From NCBI GenBank assembly GCA_020041925.1, contig CP083409.1: 64,000 nt of DNA; one strand, 5' to 3'. This DNA comes from Faucicola osloensis_D. Lineage in GTDB: Bacteria; Pseudomonadota; Gammaproteobacteria; Pseudomonadales; Moraxellaceae. Positions within the stretch are counted from its first letter, which is position 1. Each line of letters opens with the position of its first letter. Shown piece by piece: positions 51,996 through 59,659 of the stretch. Under the pieces are notes generated by a model, which was not told where the DNA came from, made no database searches, and was given only the letters and a program-made list of their open reading frames with translations. The position numbers and the translations under genes were made by a program.

Positions 51996-53687
51996 TTACA
52001 CCACGTTACGTGCTGCCTCTTTTGCCGCTTGCTCACGCTCAACTTTTTTATTGATAAAGTATTGCTGCGCCATACTAAACAAGTTGTTGACCGTCCAATA
52101 AAGCACTAGACCCGCTGGGAAGAATAGCATAAACACGGTGAAAATAATCGGCATAAATTTCATCACACGGGCTTGCATAGGATCTTGCGGTTGTGGGTTT
52201 AGCATCTGCTGGAAAAACATCGCCGCGCCCATAATCAGGGGCAAGATAAACAATGGATCCATGGATGATAAGTCACGAATCCAACCAATCCAAGGGGCAT
52301 GGCGTAATTGAACCGATTCAACTAGCACCCAATACAACGCCAAGAAAATCGGCATTTGCAGCAATACCGGTAAACAACCTGCCATTGGGTTAACTTTTTC
52401 TTCTTTGTAGATGCGCATCATCTCTTGTGACATACGCATACGGTCATCACCATATTCTTCTTTTAAGGCTTGCAATCGTGGTGCCACTGCACGCATTTTT
52501 GCCATCGAGTGATAGCTTTTATTGGCAATTGGCATTAACGCGATTTTAACCAATAAAGTAAGTACAATAATTGACCAGCCCCAGTTGCCTAAGACTTTAT
52601 GCACATTATCCAAAATCCAAAATAGCACTTTTGAAATCGGCCATAAAATACCGTAATCAACAGTTTTATCTAACCCCTCTGCCAAAGGTTTTAAGTTAGC
52701 TTGAATTTTTGGACCTGCATACAAGGCAGACGTTAAGGTCACTTGCTTGTTGGGAGCAACTGATACAGGGTTACTGGTAAACCCGATGATGTGATCTTTG
52801 CCAGCTTCACGGCTATAAAAATTCGCTGTGTAATCCTTTGGCACCCAAGCGGTGACAAAATAATGCTGTACTATGCCAATCCAGCCTTTATCACTGCTGG
52901 CTTTTAAACCCTCATTGAAATTACCAAACTTGAGTTTGTTGTAAGGCTGCTCTGGTGTACCCCATGCCCCCCCTAGGTAAGTCGATAGGCTAATTGCGCC
53001 TTTGTCACCTTTACCTGGGTCTTCACTATTATCACGTTTTAACTGCGCATACATTTGTCCTTGCCAAGGCTGCGTGCCGTTATTGGTGATGTTATAGCTG
53101 ACGTTGATAGGATATTGACCCTTGGTAAACTTATACGATTTGATGACAGTTACGCCATCTTTTTGATAAGTTAAAGGCACGACCAATTCGGCTTGATTGG
53201 GCTGCATGACAAATTGGTTACTAGGCGCGGTAAAAGTCGCACGGCCATTGCTATTATCAATACCATTGGCGCCAATTAACCCTGACTGAGCCACATATAC
53301 GCGATTACTATCTTCTTCAAGGAGTACAAATGGCTGTTTACTATCTAATGTCTGGGTCTGCTCTCGAAGCGCGGCGTACACCACATCGCCACCGACTGGA
53401 TTAATACGAATATCGTATTTGTCCGTCATCACGCTAATCAGCTGTGCGCCCGTTTGCTGGGTAGTGGGAGCGGCGTTTGGTGTAGTTGCCGTTGCCGTGG
53501 GAATATCGCCCGTTGGCGTACTTGAAGCCCCCGCCACTGGTACATCATTGCTACTAACGGCTGTGGTTGTTGGGGTTATCGCCACGGGTTTATTTACATT
53601 GGTATAATCATCCCGCCATGCCAGAATCAGCAAATAACCCGTAATCAACATTGCGATAATAATCAATGTCCGTAAAATTTTTTGCAT
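51996..53687 (-). CDS. yidC: Membrane protein insertase YidC
   Basis: 563 residues. N-terminal membrane anchor (ILRTLIIIAMLITGYLLILAW), a Thr/Pro/Ala-rich linker (~30-85), the large periplasmic beta-sandwich (~85-330) and five C-terminal membrane helices (WSIIVLTLLVKIALMPIANKSYHSMAKM, PMAGCLPVLLQMPIFLALYW, DPLFILPLIMGAAMFFQQM, ...IFTVFMLFFPAGLVLYWTVNNLFSMAQQ). The conserved Arg in the hydrophilic groove lies in this domain. It inserts and folds membrane proteins with or without SecYEG. Order yidC-yidD-rnpA-rpmH is conserved. Confidence 0.97.
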   Translation of the reverse strand: MQKILRTLIIIAMLITGYLLILAWRDDYTNVNKPVAITPTTTAVSSNDVPVAGASSTPTGDIPTATATTPNAAPTTQQTGAQLISVMTDKYDIRINPVGGDVVYAALREQTQTLDSKQPFVLLEEDSNRVYVAQSGLIGANGIDNSNGRATFTAPSNQFVMQPNQAELVVPLTYQKDGVTVIKSYKFTKGQYPINVSYNITNNGTQPWQGQMYAQLKRDNSEDPGKGDKGAISLSTYLGGAWGTPEQPYNKLKFGNFNEGLKASSDKGWIGIVQHYFVTAWVPKDYTANFYSREAGKDHIIGFTSNPVSVAPNKQVTLTSALYAGPKIQANLKPLAEGLDKTVDYGILWPISKVLFWILDNVHKVLGNWGWSIIVLTLLVKIALMPIANKSYHSMAKMRAVAPRLQALKEEYGDDRMRMSQEMMRIYKEEKVNPMAGCLPVLLQMPIFLALYWVLVESVQLRHAPWIGWIRDLSSMDPLFILPLIMGAAMFFQQMLNPQPQDPMQARVMKFMPIIFTVFMLFFPAGLVLYWTVNNLFSMAQQYFINKKVEREQAAKEAARNVV

Positions 53688-53851
53688 ATATAGCTATCCT
53701 ATCTAATGATATTGCTTAAAATCACTAGTTGCTAATAAAGGAGAAACAATTAAAAAATAGAAGACATTCTACTAAAAAAAAGTTAAAAAAGATATTCTAT
53801 AAATAATTGACTTGATTACGCTATTTGAGACTGGCAACAAGTTTTTATAAA

Positions 53852-54151
53852 TTAATGATAGTGGTAAGCATATACCAAAAAGTAAGACGGGCGTGTGTCA
53901 ATATAATGATAGTGGTAGCGATATAACGGCTTAGGGACAAAATCAATCCCATGCCCACCCCAAGGATGACAGCGCGCGATACGCTTGGCTGTTAATAATC
54001 CACCCCGGTATCCCCCATGCAATCTTACCGCCTCTAAACCATAACTAGAGCACGTTGGATAAAACCGGCAACGAGGTGCCAACCACGGACTAATCAAACG
54101 CTGATAAAATATAATCATAAACAGCAAAAATTTTGCTAATAATTTATCCAT
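53852..54151 (-). CDS. yidD: Membrane protein insertion efficiency factor YidD
   Basis: 99 residues. The YidD core is complete: YQRLISPWLAPRCRFYPTCSSYGLEAVRLHGGYRGGLLTAKRIARCHPWGGHGIDFVP. Three Cys (CRFYPTC, RCHPWGG) are conserved. N-terminal amphipathic/membrane helix LAKFLLFMIIFYQRLI. The C-terminal ~25 residues, YRYHYHYIDTRPSYFLVYAYHYH, are unusually Tyr/His-rich. It assists YidC-dependent insertion. It lies between rnpA and yidC. Confidence 0.93.
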   Translation of the reverse strand: MDKLLAKFLLFMIIFYQRLISPWLAPRCRFYPTCSSYGLEAVRLHGGYRGGLLTAKRIARCHPWGGHGIDFVPKPLYRYHYHYIDTRPSYFLVYAYHYH

Positions 54152-54214
54152 GGATTAAACCCAGATTTTTTATCACCTTCATTTGAGTAGAGATATTACG
54201 AACTGCCCAAAAAA

Positions 54215-54652
54215 TTAACTCCGCTTCAACTTTCTAATCTTATCGTTAATTAAGTTAAAGCCCATCGCTAATTGCTGCGCAATTGCTTCATTTGGCATGT
54301 CATCGGAAAACTGCTTGATAGTCAATAAAATATCAACTTGAGCATTTAGCTTATATTGATGCAACCGAAAATACTCTCGCGTTAATCGCTTAATACGATT
54401 ACGCTCATGGGCACGTTTAACTTTCTTTTTAGTGATCGCAAGACCCAACCGATTTACTGGAGCTTGTCTTTGGGTGTCGGCTAAAACCACTTTGACAAAG
54501 AACAATAAGTTAAGCTGATGAATTTTAAATATCACAACAGGCTGTGACTGATCTTCACCAGTTTTGGTATGACGACCCGACATCGCTTTAAAATCTTTAG
54601 GCGTTAGTAGCCGCTGTGATTTATCAAATTTAAAAGGTTTGTCTGCAATCAT
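54215..54652 (-). CDS. rnpA: Ribonuclease P protein component
   Basis: 145 residues. The signature RLGLAITKKKVKRAHERNRIKRLTREYFRLHQ is clear (RNR motif). It binds M1 RNA and helps remove tRNA 5' leaders. The N-terminus has an extra loop (AMSGRHTKTGEDQSQPVVIFKIHQLN), so it is slightly longer than the ~120-residue average. In most bacteria rnpA is cotranscribed with rpmH; here a strong terminator lies between them (54828-54858). Confidence 0.95.
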   Translation of the reverse strand: MIADKPFKFDKSQRLLTPKDFKAMSGRHTKTGEDQSQPVVIFKIHQLNLLFFVKVVLADTQRQAPVNRLGLAITKKKVKRAHERNRIKRLTREYFRLHQYKLNAQVDILLTIKQFSDDMPNEAIAQQLAMGFNLINDKIRKLKRS

Positions 54653-54827
54653 GAGGATAAGTCCAAATCAATACCAAAGCACCATTAAAATAAAAGCTAA
54701 AGTTATAAATAAGAAGCTATAAAGATTTTATGGATAAGGTAAAAATAGGCTGAAATAATAGAGTAGGGGAGTATGCTAAGCGCTAGGTAAAAACGGACTT
54801 CTACTATAACGATTAGTACAACAATAA

Positions 54828-54858
54828 AAAAAGCGATATAAGAAGTATATCGCTTTTT
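54828..54858. terminator. Strong terminator between rpmH and rnpA
   Basis: AAAAAGCGATATA - AGAAG - TATATCGCTTTTT, a perfect 13-bp stem with flanking A and T tracts. It lies in the 262-bp gap between the two genes and would end rpmH mRNA. Confidence 0.9.
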
Positions 54859-54914
54859 ACTATAACTTGTTTTAATATCCACATTATTATTAAATCAAGT
54901 TAACGAAATAGACA

Positions 54915-55049
54915 TTACACCGTTAAACGATGACGGCCCTTAGCACGACGACGAGCTAAAACTTGACGGCCATTTTTAGTAGCCATACGAGCACGGAAAC
55001 CGTGAGTACGTTTACGTTTGATTACGCTTGGTTGGAAAGTGCGTTTCAT
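54915..55049 (-). CDS. rpmH: 50S ribosomal protein L34
   Basis: A 44-residue gene read directly on the minus strand: it starts MKRTFQPSVIKRKRTHGFRA and ends GRHRLTV then TAA. This is the entire L34, with the conserved FQPS and RMATKNGRQVLARRRAKGR blocks. The promoter 80-110 bp upstream (55129-55157) and the AT-rich gap to dnaA match the usual oriC arrangement. Confidence 0.98.
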   Translation of the reverse strand: MKRTFQPSVIKRKRTHGFRARMATKNGRQVLARRRAKGRHRLTV

Positions 55050-55080
55050 GCGATTCACCTTGGCTAAATTTACGTGACAT

Positions 55081-55098
55081 TTAACCGATAGCGGTTAA
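55081..55098 (-). promoter_or_regulatory. Inverted repeat in rpmH 5' leader
   Basis: TTAACCG - ATAG - CGGTTAA, perfect 7-bp arms, between the rpmH promoter and its ATG. A leader hairpin or a protein-binding site is possible. Confidence 0.5.
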
Positions 55099-55128
55099 AA
55101 TACAAAATTTCAAAACAGTTAATCTTCT

Positions 55129-55157
55129 ATTATCCTTAATTTTAACCCATAGGTCAA
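55129..55157 (-). promoter_or_regulatory. rpmH sigma-70 promoter
   Basis: On the minus strand TTGACC (-35), a 17-bp spacer and GATAAT (-10), about 80 nt before the rpmH ATG. Confidence 0.7.
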
Positions 55158-55159
55158 GG

Positions 55160-55550
55160 ATAACTAAGCTTACCGATTAATTTCTTTATTAAAATTACTG
55201 CTACAGTCAATTATTTTGCTTATGTAAAATAACATTTTTGTATGACAAATACAACGTGACAAAAAGTTATCCACAAAAAATTTTTTTATTATTATATATT
55301 AAATAAGTATTAATTATTATTATTAAGCACCTAATTTTTAGTGGATATTTAATAGAATAATAATAAAAAACAATTATTTATAATGTTGATAAACCTGTAT
55401 ATAAATAGTTGATAGTTTGTTAGCAACTTCCAATTCCAACTTATCAACAATTATATCCACATTATTATCCACAATAATTTTATTTGTAAAATCGCGGTTT
55501 TATGATACATTACACCAATTTTGAAAATGCTTGAATTAGGAAAATGAAGT
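55160..55550. other. Probable chromosomal origin oriC (rpmH-dnaA gap)
   Basis: The 502-bp gap between rpmH and dnaA is very AT-rich. DnaA boxes: TTATCCACA (55267, perfect), TGTTGATAA (55384, reverse, 8/9), TTATCAACA (55441, 8/9), ATATCCACA (55453, 8/9) and TTATCCACA (55465, perfect). The last three are spaced exactly 12 bp apart. The AT-rich stretch 55280-55380 could be the unwinding element. Gene order and strand change (rnpA side minus, dnaA side plus) fit a Pseudomonas-like oriC. Confidence 0.85.
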
Positions 55551-55551
55551 T

Positions 55552-56892
55552 ATGGCTGATGCATTATGGCTTAAGTGCGTTGACGAATTAAAATATCAAG
55601 TACCTGATAATATTTTTACCATGTGGATTCGCCCATTATCCGCCTCGATGCATGACAATACGATGGTTGTCAATGTACCTAATCAGTACTTTGCCAGCTA
55701 TGTTGAAAAAAATCATTTAAGTCAAATTCAAACGATTTTACACCAGCTTGAGCCAACTCTACCGATTCATGTGCAGATTCAAATTGATAAGGGTAACGCA
55801 ATCACTGACGCTGTTAGTATACAAGAGCTTGGTGAGCAAAAAGTGACGCTGGTAAAAAATGAGCAGCAACGTTCTTTTCAGTACATCGATCCGCACTTCA
55901 CGTTTGACCAATTTGTAACCGCAAAATCCAATCAAATCGCTTATAGTATTTGCCGAGAGACTGCTAACAATTTGGGACAATCTAAAAATAATCCGCTATT
56001 TATTTATGGCGCGACAGGTTTGGGAAAAACCCATTTGATGCAAGCAATTGCCCATGAGATTTTAAAGCAAGGCAAAAGTTTTTATTACTTCACGTCCGAT
56101 AAATTTGTTAACCAGCTGGTGAATTCATTAAGAAAGCAAAAAATCGATGAGTTCAAAGATAAAATAAAAAAAGCCGATTTATTGATTATTGATGATATTC
56201 ATGTGATTGCGGGCAAGCAAAAAAGTAGCGAGCAGTTTTTGCTATTGCTTAATGATTTTATGAGCAAAAATAAACAGGTGATTTTGGCATCAGATAAACA
56301 CCCGAGCGCACTGACTGACTTTGATGAACGTTTAAAGTCACGTTTGGCTTGGGGGGTAGCAGTAGCGCTAGAGCCGCCAGAGCTAGAAACCCGGATTCAA
56401 ATTTTGCAAAAAAAATCCAAAGCGCAGGAAGTAATTTTGCCAAAAGAATGTGCCATTTTTATCGCCCAGCATATCATTGCCAATGTGCGAGAGTTGGAAG
56501 GGGCGCTCAACAAAGTTTTAGCCATTTCCCGTCTGCTCAATCAACCTATCCATTTAGAACTGGTACAAATGGCGTTAAAAGATTTGATTGCCATTCGTGT
56601 ACAAGCGGTCAGTATGGATAATATTCGTAAAGTCGTTGCTGAGTTTTATGATATATCGGTCAAAGACCTGATGGGTAAAAAGCGTTTACGTCATATCGCT
56701 CGCCCGCGTCAGGTGGCTATGAGTTTAGCCCGTGAACTAACCAATAACAGCTTTACAGAAATTGGGCAATCATTTGGTGGTCGCGACCATACCACGGTCA
56801 TGCACGCCTGTGAGAAAGTACAAGAACTTTGTGTCAGCGATCTGATGTTTGACAAGGATTATCGCTCATTAAAATTAATGTTACAGACTTAG
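55552..56892 (+). CDS. dnaA: Chromosomal replication initiator protein DnaA
   Basis: 446 residues. Domain I MWIRPLSASMHDNTMVVNVPNQYFASYVEKNH; domain II is short; domain III AAA+ has Walker A GATGLGKTHLMQAIAHEI, Walker B LLIIDDIHVIAGK and sensor LKSRLAWG; domain IV has the DNA-binding signature GGRDHTTVMHACEKV. It binds DnaA boxes, opens oriC and regulates transcription. Start ATG at 55552; AGGAAAATGAAGTT lies upstream. First gene of dnaA-dnaN-recF-gyrB. Confidence 0.99.
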   Translation: MADALWLKCVDELKYQVPDNIFTMWIRPLSASMHDNTMVVNVPNQYFASYVEKNHLSQIQTILHQLEPTLPIHVQIQIDKGNAITDAVSIQELGEQKVTLVKNEQQRSFQYIDPHFTFDQFVTAKSNQIAYSICRETANNLGQSKNNPLFIYGATGLGKTHLMQAIAHEILKQGKSFYYFTSDKFVNQLVNSLRKQKIDEFKDKIKKADLLIIDDIHVIAGKQKSSEQFLLLLNDFMSKNKQVILASDKHPSALTDFDERLKSRLAWGVAVALEPPELETRIQILQKKSKAQEVILPKECAIFIAQHIIANVRELEGALNKVLAISRLLNQPIHLELVQMALKDLIAIRVQAVSMDNIRKVVAEFYDISVKDLMGKKRLRHIARPRQVAMSLARELTNNSFTEIGQSFGGRDHTTVMHACEKVQELCVSDLMFDKDYRSLKLMLQT

Positions 56893-56996
56893 TATTTTGT
56901 TAACTCGATTAAAAAGATTTTTACTCAATTACCCCGTATAATAAGTTTTAATTTTTCCATTTGTTATAACCATTCATTTTGATTTGAGGCGGTGCC

Positions 56997-58172
56997 ATGC
57001 AATTAGTAATCTCTCGCGATTTGTTACTACAAGCGATTAATTTAATTTCAAAAGCCGCTGACAAACGCCATAACATGGTGATTTTGGGTAATATGAAATT
57101 GGCGTTAACCGACTCTCAATTGGTGATGGTAGCGTCAGATTTAGAGCTTGAATTACAAGCTACCCTCAATTTGCCAGCATCGGCGTGCAAACAACCAGGT
57201 GAAATCACCGTTCCTGCCAACAAATTCAAAGATATCGTAAAATTATTGCCCGACGGTTTACCCGTGTCTATCAGTGTAGGTGACGACAATCAGTGTCTAA
57301 TTGTGTGCGGTAGTAGTCGTTTTAAACTCAGTACTTTACCTGCCCAAGACTTTCCCCTGTTGGGTGAACCAGAACAAGTTACGCCTATTCAATTGGGCCG
57401 TGAAGATCTTGTCGATTTGCTGGATAAAACGCATTTTGCGATGGCGGTGCAAGATGTGCGTTATTATCTCACCGGTATGCTGTTTGAAGTCAAAGAGCGG
57501 CAATTGGCGACGGTATCAACCGATGGTCACCGCTTGGCATTGGCTCGTACGGTGATAGCGTGTGATGATAGCGTGGCACTGGCTGCAATTTTACCAAGAA
57601 AAGCCGTACTTGAATTACAACGTTTGTTAGCAGAGCTTAAACGCATGCTACCTAATCAAGATAATAAAATCACCCTCAATGTCGGTCGTGAATTTTTACA
57701 AGTTTTACTCCCTTTTGGGGAAGTCGATAATACAGGTCAGCTAAAAAATGCCATCATGGTGGCTTTTACCGCCCGTTTGATTGATGGTAAGTTTCCCGAT
57801 TATCGCCGCGTCATGCCGTCATTGACCAACAAAATTGCCCGTATCAGCCAAGAGCAGCTGGCGAATGTGCTTCGCCGCGTGGCTATTTTAAGTAACGAGA
57901 AATCGCGTGGCGTGATTTTTGATTTTTCAGGCGATAACAATTTGATGGTACGTGCTAGCAATGCTGAGCAAGATGAAGCCAGTGAGCAGCTTGAGGTTAA
58001 GTATCAAGGCGAGCCATTAGAGATATCATTCAATGTGGCTTATTTGCTAGATGTGCTCAATGTACTGCAAGGCGAAATTGACTTTAATATGAGCCAAGCC
58101 AATGCTTCGGTATTGGTACAACAAGTCAATGACAGCAAACATGAGTTTGTGGTTATGCCAATGCGTATTTAG
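56997..58172 (+). CDS. dnaN: DNA polymerase III beta sliding clamp
   Basis: 391 residues in three copies of the clamp domain (about 1-125, 126-255, 256-391): MQLVISRDLLLQAINLIS at the start, RYYLTGMLFEVKERQLATVSTDGHRLALAR, and FVVMPMRI at the C-terminus. It rings DNA and tethers polymerase III. The ribosome site is GAGGCGGTGCC. The size is slightly above the usual 366-370, due to an insertion in the middle domain (KRMLPNQDNK...GQLKNAIMVAFT). It follows dnaA by 104 bp, then recF. Confidence 0.98.
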   Translation: MQLVISRDLLLQAINLISKAADKRHNMVILGNMKLALTDSQLVMVASDLELELQATLNLPASACKQPGEITVPANKFKDIVKLLPDGLPVSISVGDDNQCLIVCGSSRFKLSTLPAQDFPLLGEPEQVTPIQLGREDLVDLLDKTHFAMAVQDVRYYLTGMLFEVKERQLATVSTDGHRLALARTVIACDDSVALAAILPRKAVLELQRLLAELKRMLPNQDNKITLNVGREFLQVLLPFGEVDNTGQLKNAIMVAFTARLIDGKFPDYRRVMPSLTNKIARISQEQLANVLRRVAILSNEKSRGVIFDFSGDNNLMVRASNAEQDEASEQLEVKYQGEPLEISFNVAYLLDVLNVLQGEIDFNMSQANASVLVQQVNDSKHEFVVMPMRI

Positions 58173-58224
58173 TCAGCGGGCATATTTTTTTCAATCCAGT
58201 GATGAGTAGTCAAGTAGATAAATC

Positions 58225-59397
58225 ATGCAAATTATTGAATTAACTATTCATCATTTTCGCAATCTTCACACGATTGAATTACAACCCAGCAGTTGTAATG
58301 TGTTCTTGGGTCAAAATGGCAGCGGAAAAACGTCGCTATTAGAAAGCATCTATTTGTTATCGCGCGGCAAAAGTTTTCGCCATCATCAACCGAGGCATTA
58401 TATTGAGCATGGTTATAGCGATACGACGGTTTTTGCTAAGCTCAATCATGAGCAAACGGTCGCTATTGCCAAATCCCAAGACGCTACCACGCAATTGCGA
58501 ATTAATGGTCAGTCTCTTGTCACCCAAAGCCCACTTGCGCAGCTGCTACCCACCCTATTGCTCGAGCCTGTGAGCCTTGCACAGTTAGAGGATGGTAGTC
58601 AAGCAAGGCGTGAAATGCTAGATTGGTTAGGGTTTCACGTGGAACAATCATTTCACCCCAATTGGCTGTCTTATCAGCGTCTATTAAAACAACGCAATAG
58701 CTTATTAAAGCAAAATGTTGGCAACGTCTCATTAACTAGCCTGCAACAGCAAGAACTGTCAGCTTGGGATTACCAGCTAAGCCAACATGCAGAAAAAATT
58801 CACCAAGCAAGGGCTCACATCATTGAACAATGGCAGCCCCATTTTTTGGCGCAAGTGCAAAAATTTTTACCCCAGTATGCCGAAAAATTACGATTGCGTT
58901 ATACACCGGGGTTTGATACTGAAGCTGGCTTAGCCATTACCTTAGCCAATCGTTTAGCGTCTGACATCGAGCTTGGCTATACGCGTATGGGATGTCATCG
59001 GGCTGATATCAATGTCGTGCTAGATTTAGTACATACCGATGCAGCAGGGCATAAACACAAGCAGACATTGCTTGCCACCGATATGCTGTCACGGGGTGAA
59101 AAAAAATTATTGGTCATGGCGCTTCGCTTATCGCAGTTACCGTTACTCAATCAGGTTGATAAAGTACCTTTGGTATTGGTGGACGATATCACAGCGGAAT
59201 TGGATAGTGACGCACTTATGTTGTTATTAACTGGCTTAAAACAAGTTAATTCACAGCTGTTTATCACTAGTCTCACCCAAGATATCGTCGAAACTATTCA
59301 GAATATTTGGCAGAATAATATAAAACTGTTTCACGTGGAACAGGGAAGCGTTAGACAATTACCGCTTGAAGCACAAGCTATTCGAAATGACCTATAA
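58225..59397 (+). CDS. recF: DNA replication/repair protein RecF
   Basis: 390 residues. Walker A GQNGSGKTSLLESIYLLSRGKSF, signature motif MLSRGEKKLLVMAL, and Walker B LVLVDDITAELD. ATP-binding loading factor in the RecFOR gap-repair pathway. Two parS-like sites lie inside (58631 and 59327), both coding FHVEQ. A weak ribosome site. The next gene gyrB is 262 bp away with its own promoter region. Confidence 0.97.
   Translation: MQIIELTIHHFRNLHTIELQPSSCNVFLGQNGSGKTSLLESIYLLSRGKSFRHHQPRHYIEHGYSDTTVFAKLNHEQTVAIAKSQDATTQLRINGQSLVTQSPLAQLLPTLLLEPVSLAQLEDGSQARREMLDWLGFHVEQSFHPNWLSYQRLLKQRNSLLKQNVGNVSLTSLQQQELSAWDYQLSQHAEKIHQARAHIIEQWQPHFLAQVQKFLPQYAEKLRLRYTPGFDTEAGLAITLANRLASDIELGYTRMGCHRADINVVLDLVHTDAAGHKHKQTLLATDMLSRGEKKLLVMALRLSQLPLLNQVDKVPLVLVDDITAELDSDALMLLLTGLKQVNSQLFITSLTQDIVETIQNIWQNNIKLFHVEQGSVRQLPLEAQAIRNDL
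58631..58646. other. parS-like ParB-binding site 9
   Basis: GGTTTCACGTGGAACA inside recF, coding GFHVEQ. Two changes from consensus. Confidence 0.6.
59327..59342. other. parS-like ParB-binding site 10
   Basis: TGTTTCACGTGGAACA near the end of recF, coding LFHVEQ. Same as site 2. Confidence 0.7.
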
Positions 59398-59659
59398 AAA
59401 CCAATAACATTTTTAGGTGACTAAGGTTAGATGATTAAGTATTTTTTCAAACTCATGTAACTTAAACTCCCTCTTTTTTAGCTCAGCTAAATCACTATTT
59501 TACCTCTTGCAAGCAGGGATATTCAGTGACTTTTCCCCTAAAATTTGCTACAATAAACCCTTTATTTTTCCCCAAAAAACTAAGAAAAAAATCAACGATT
59601 TTGACCATAAAATCGAGTATGTTCTGACGTTTTTGCCATGCAAAACTTATGGAGTCATC

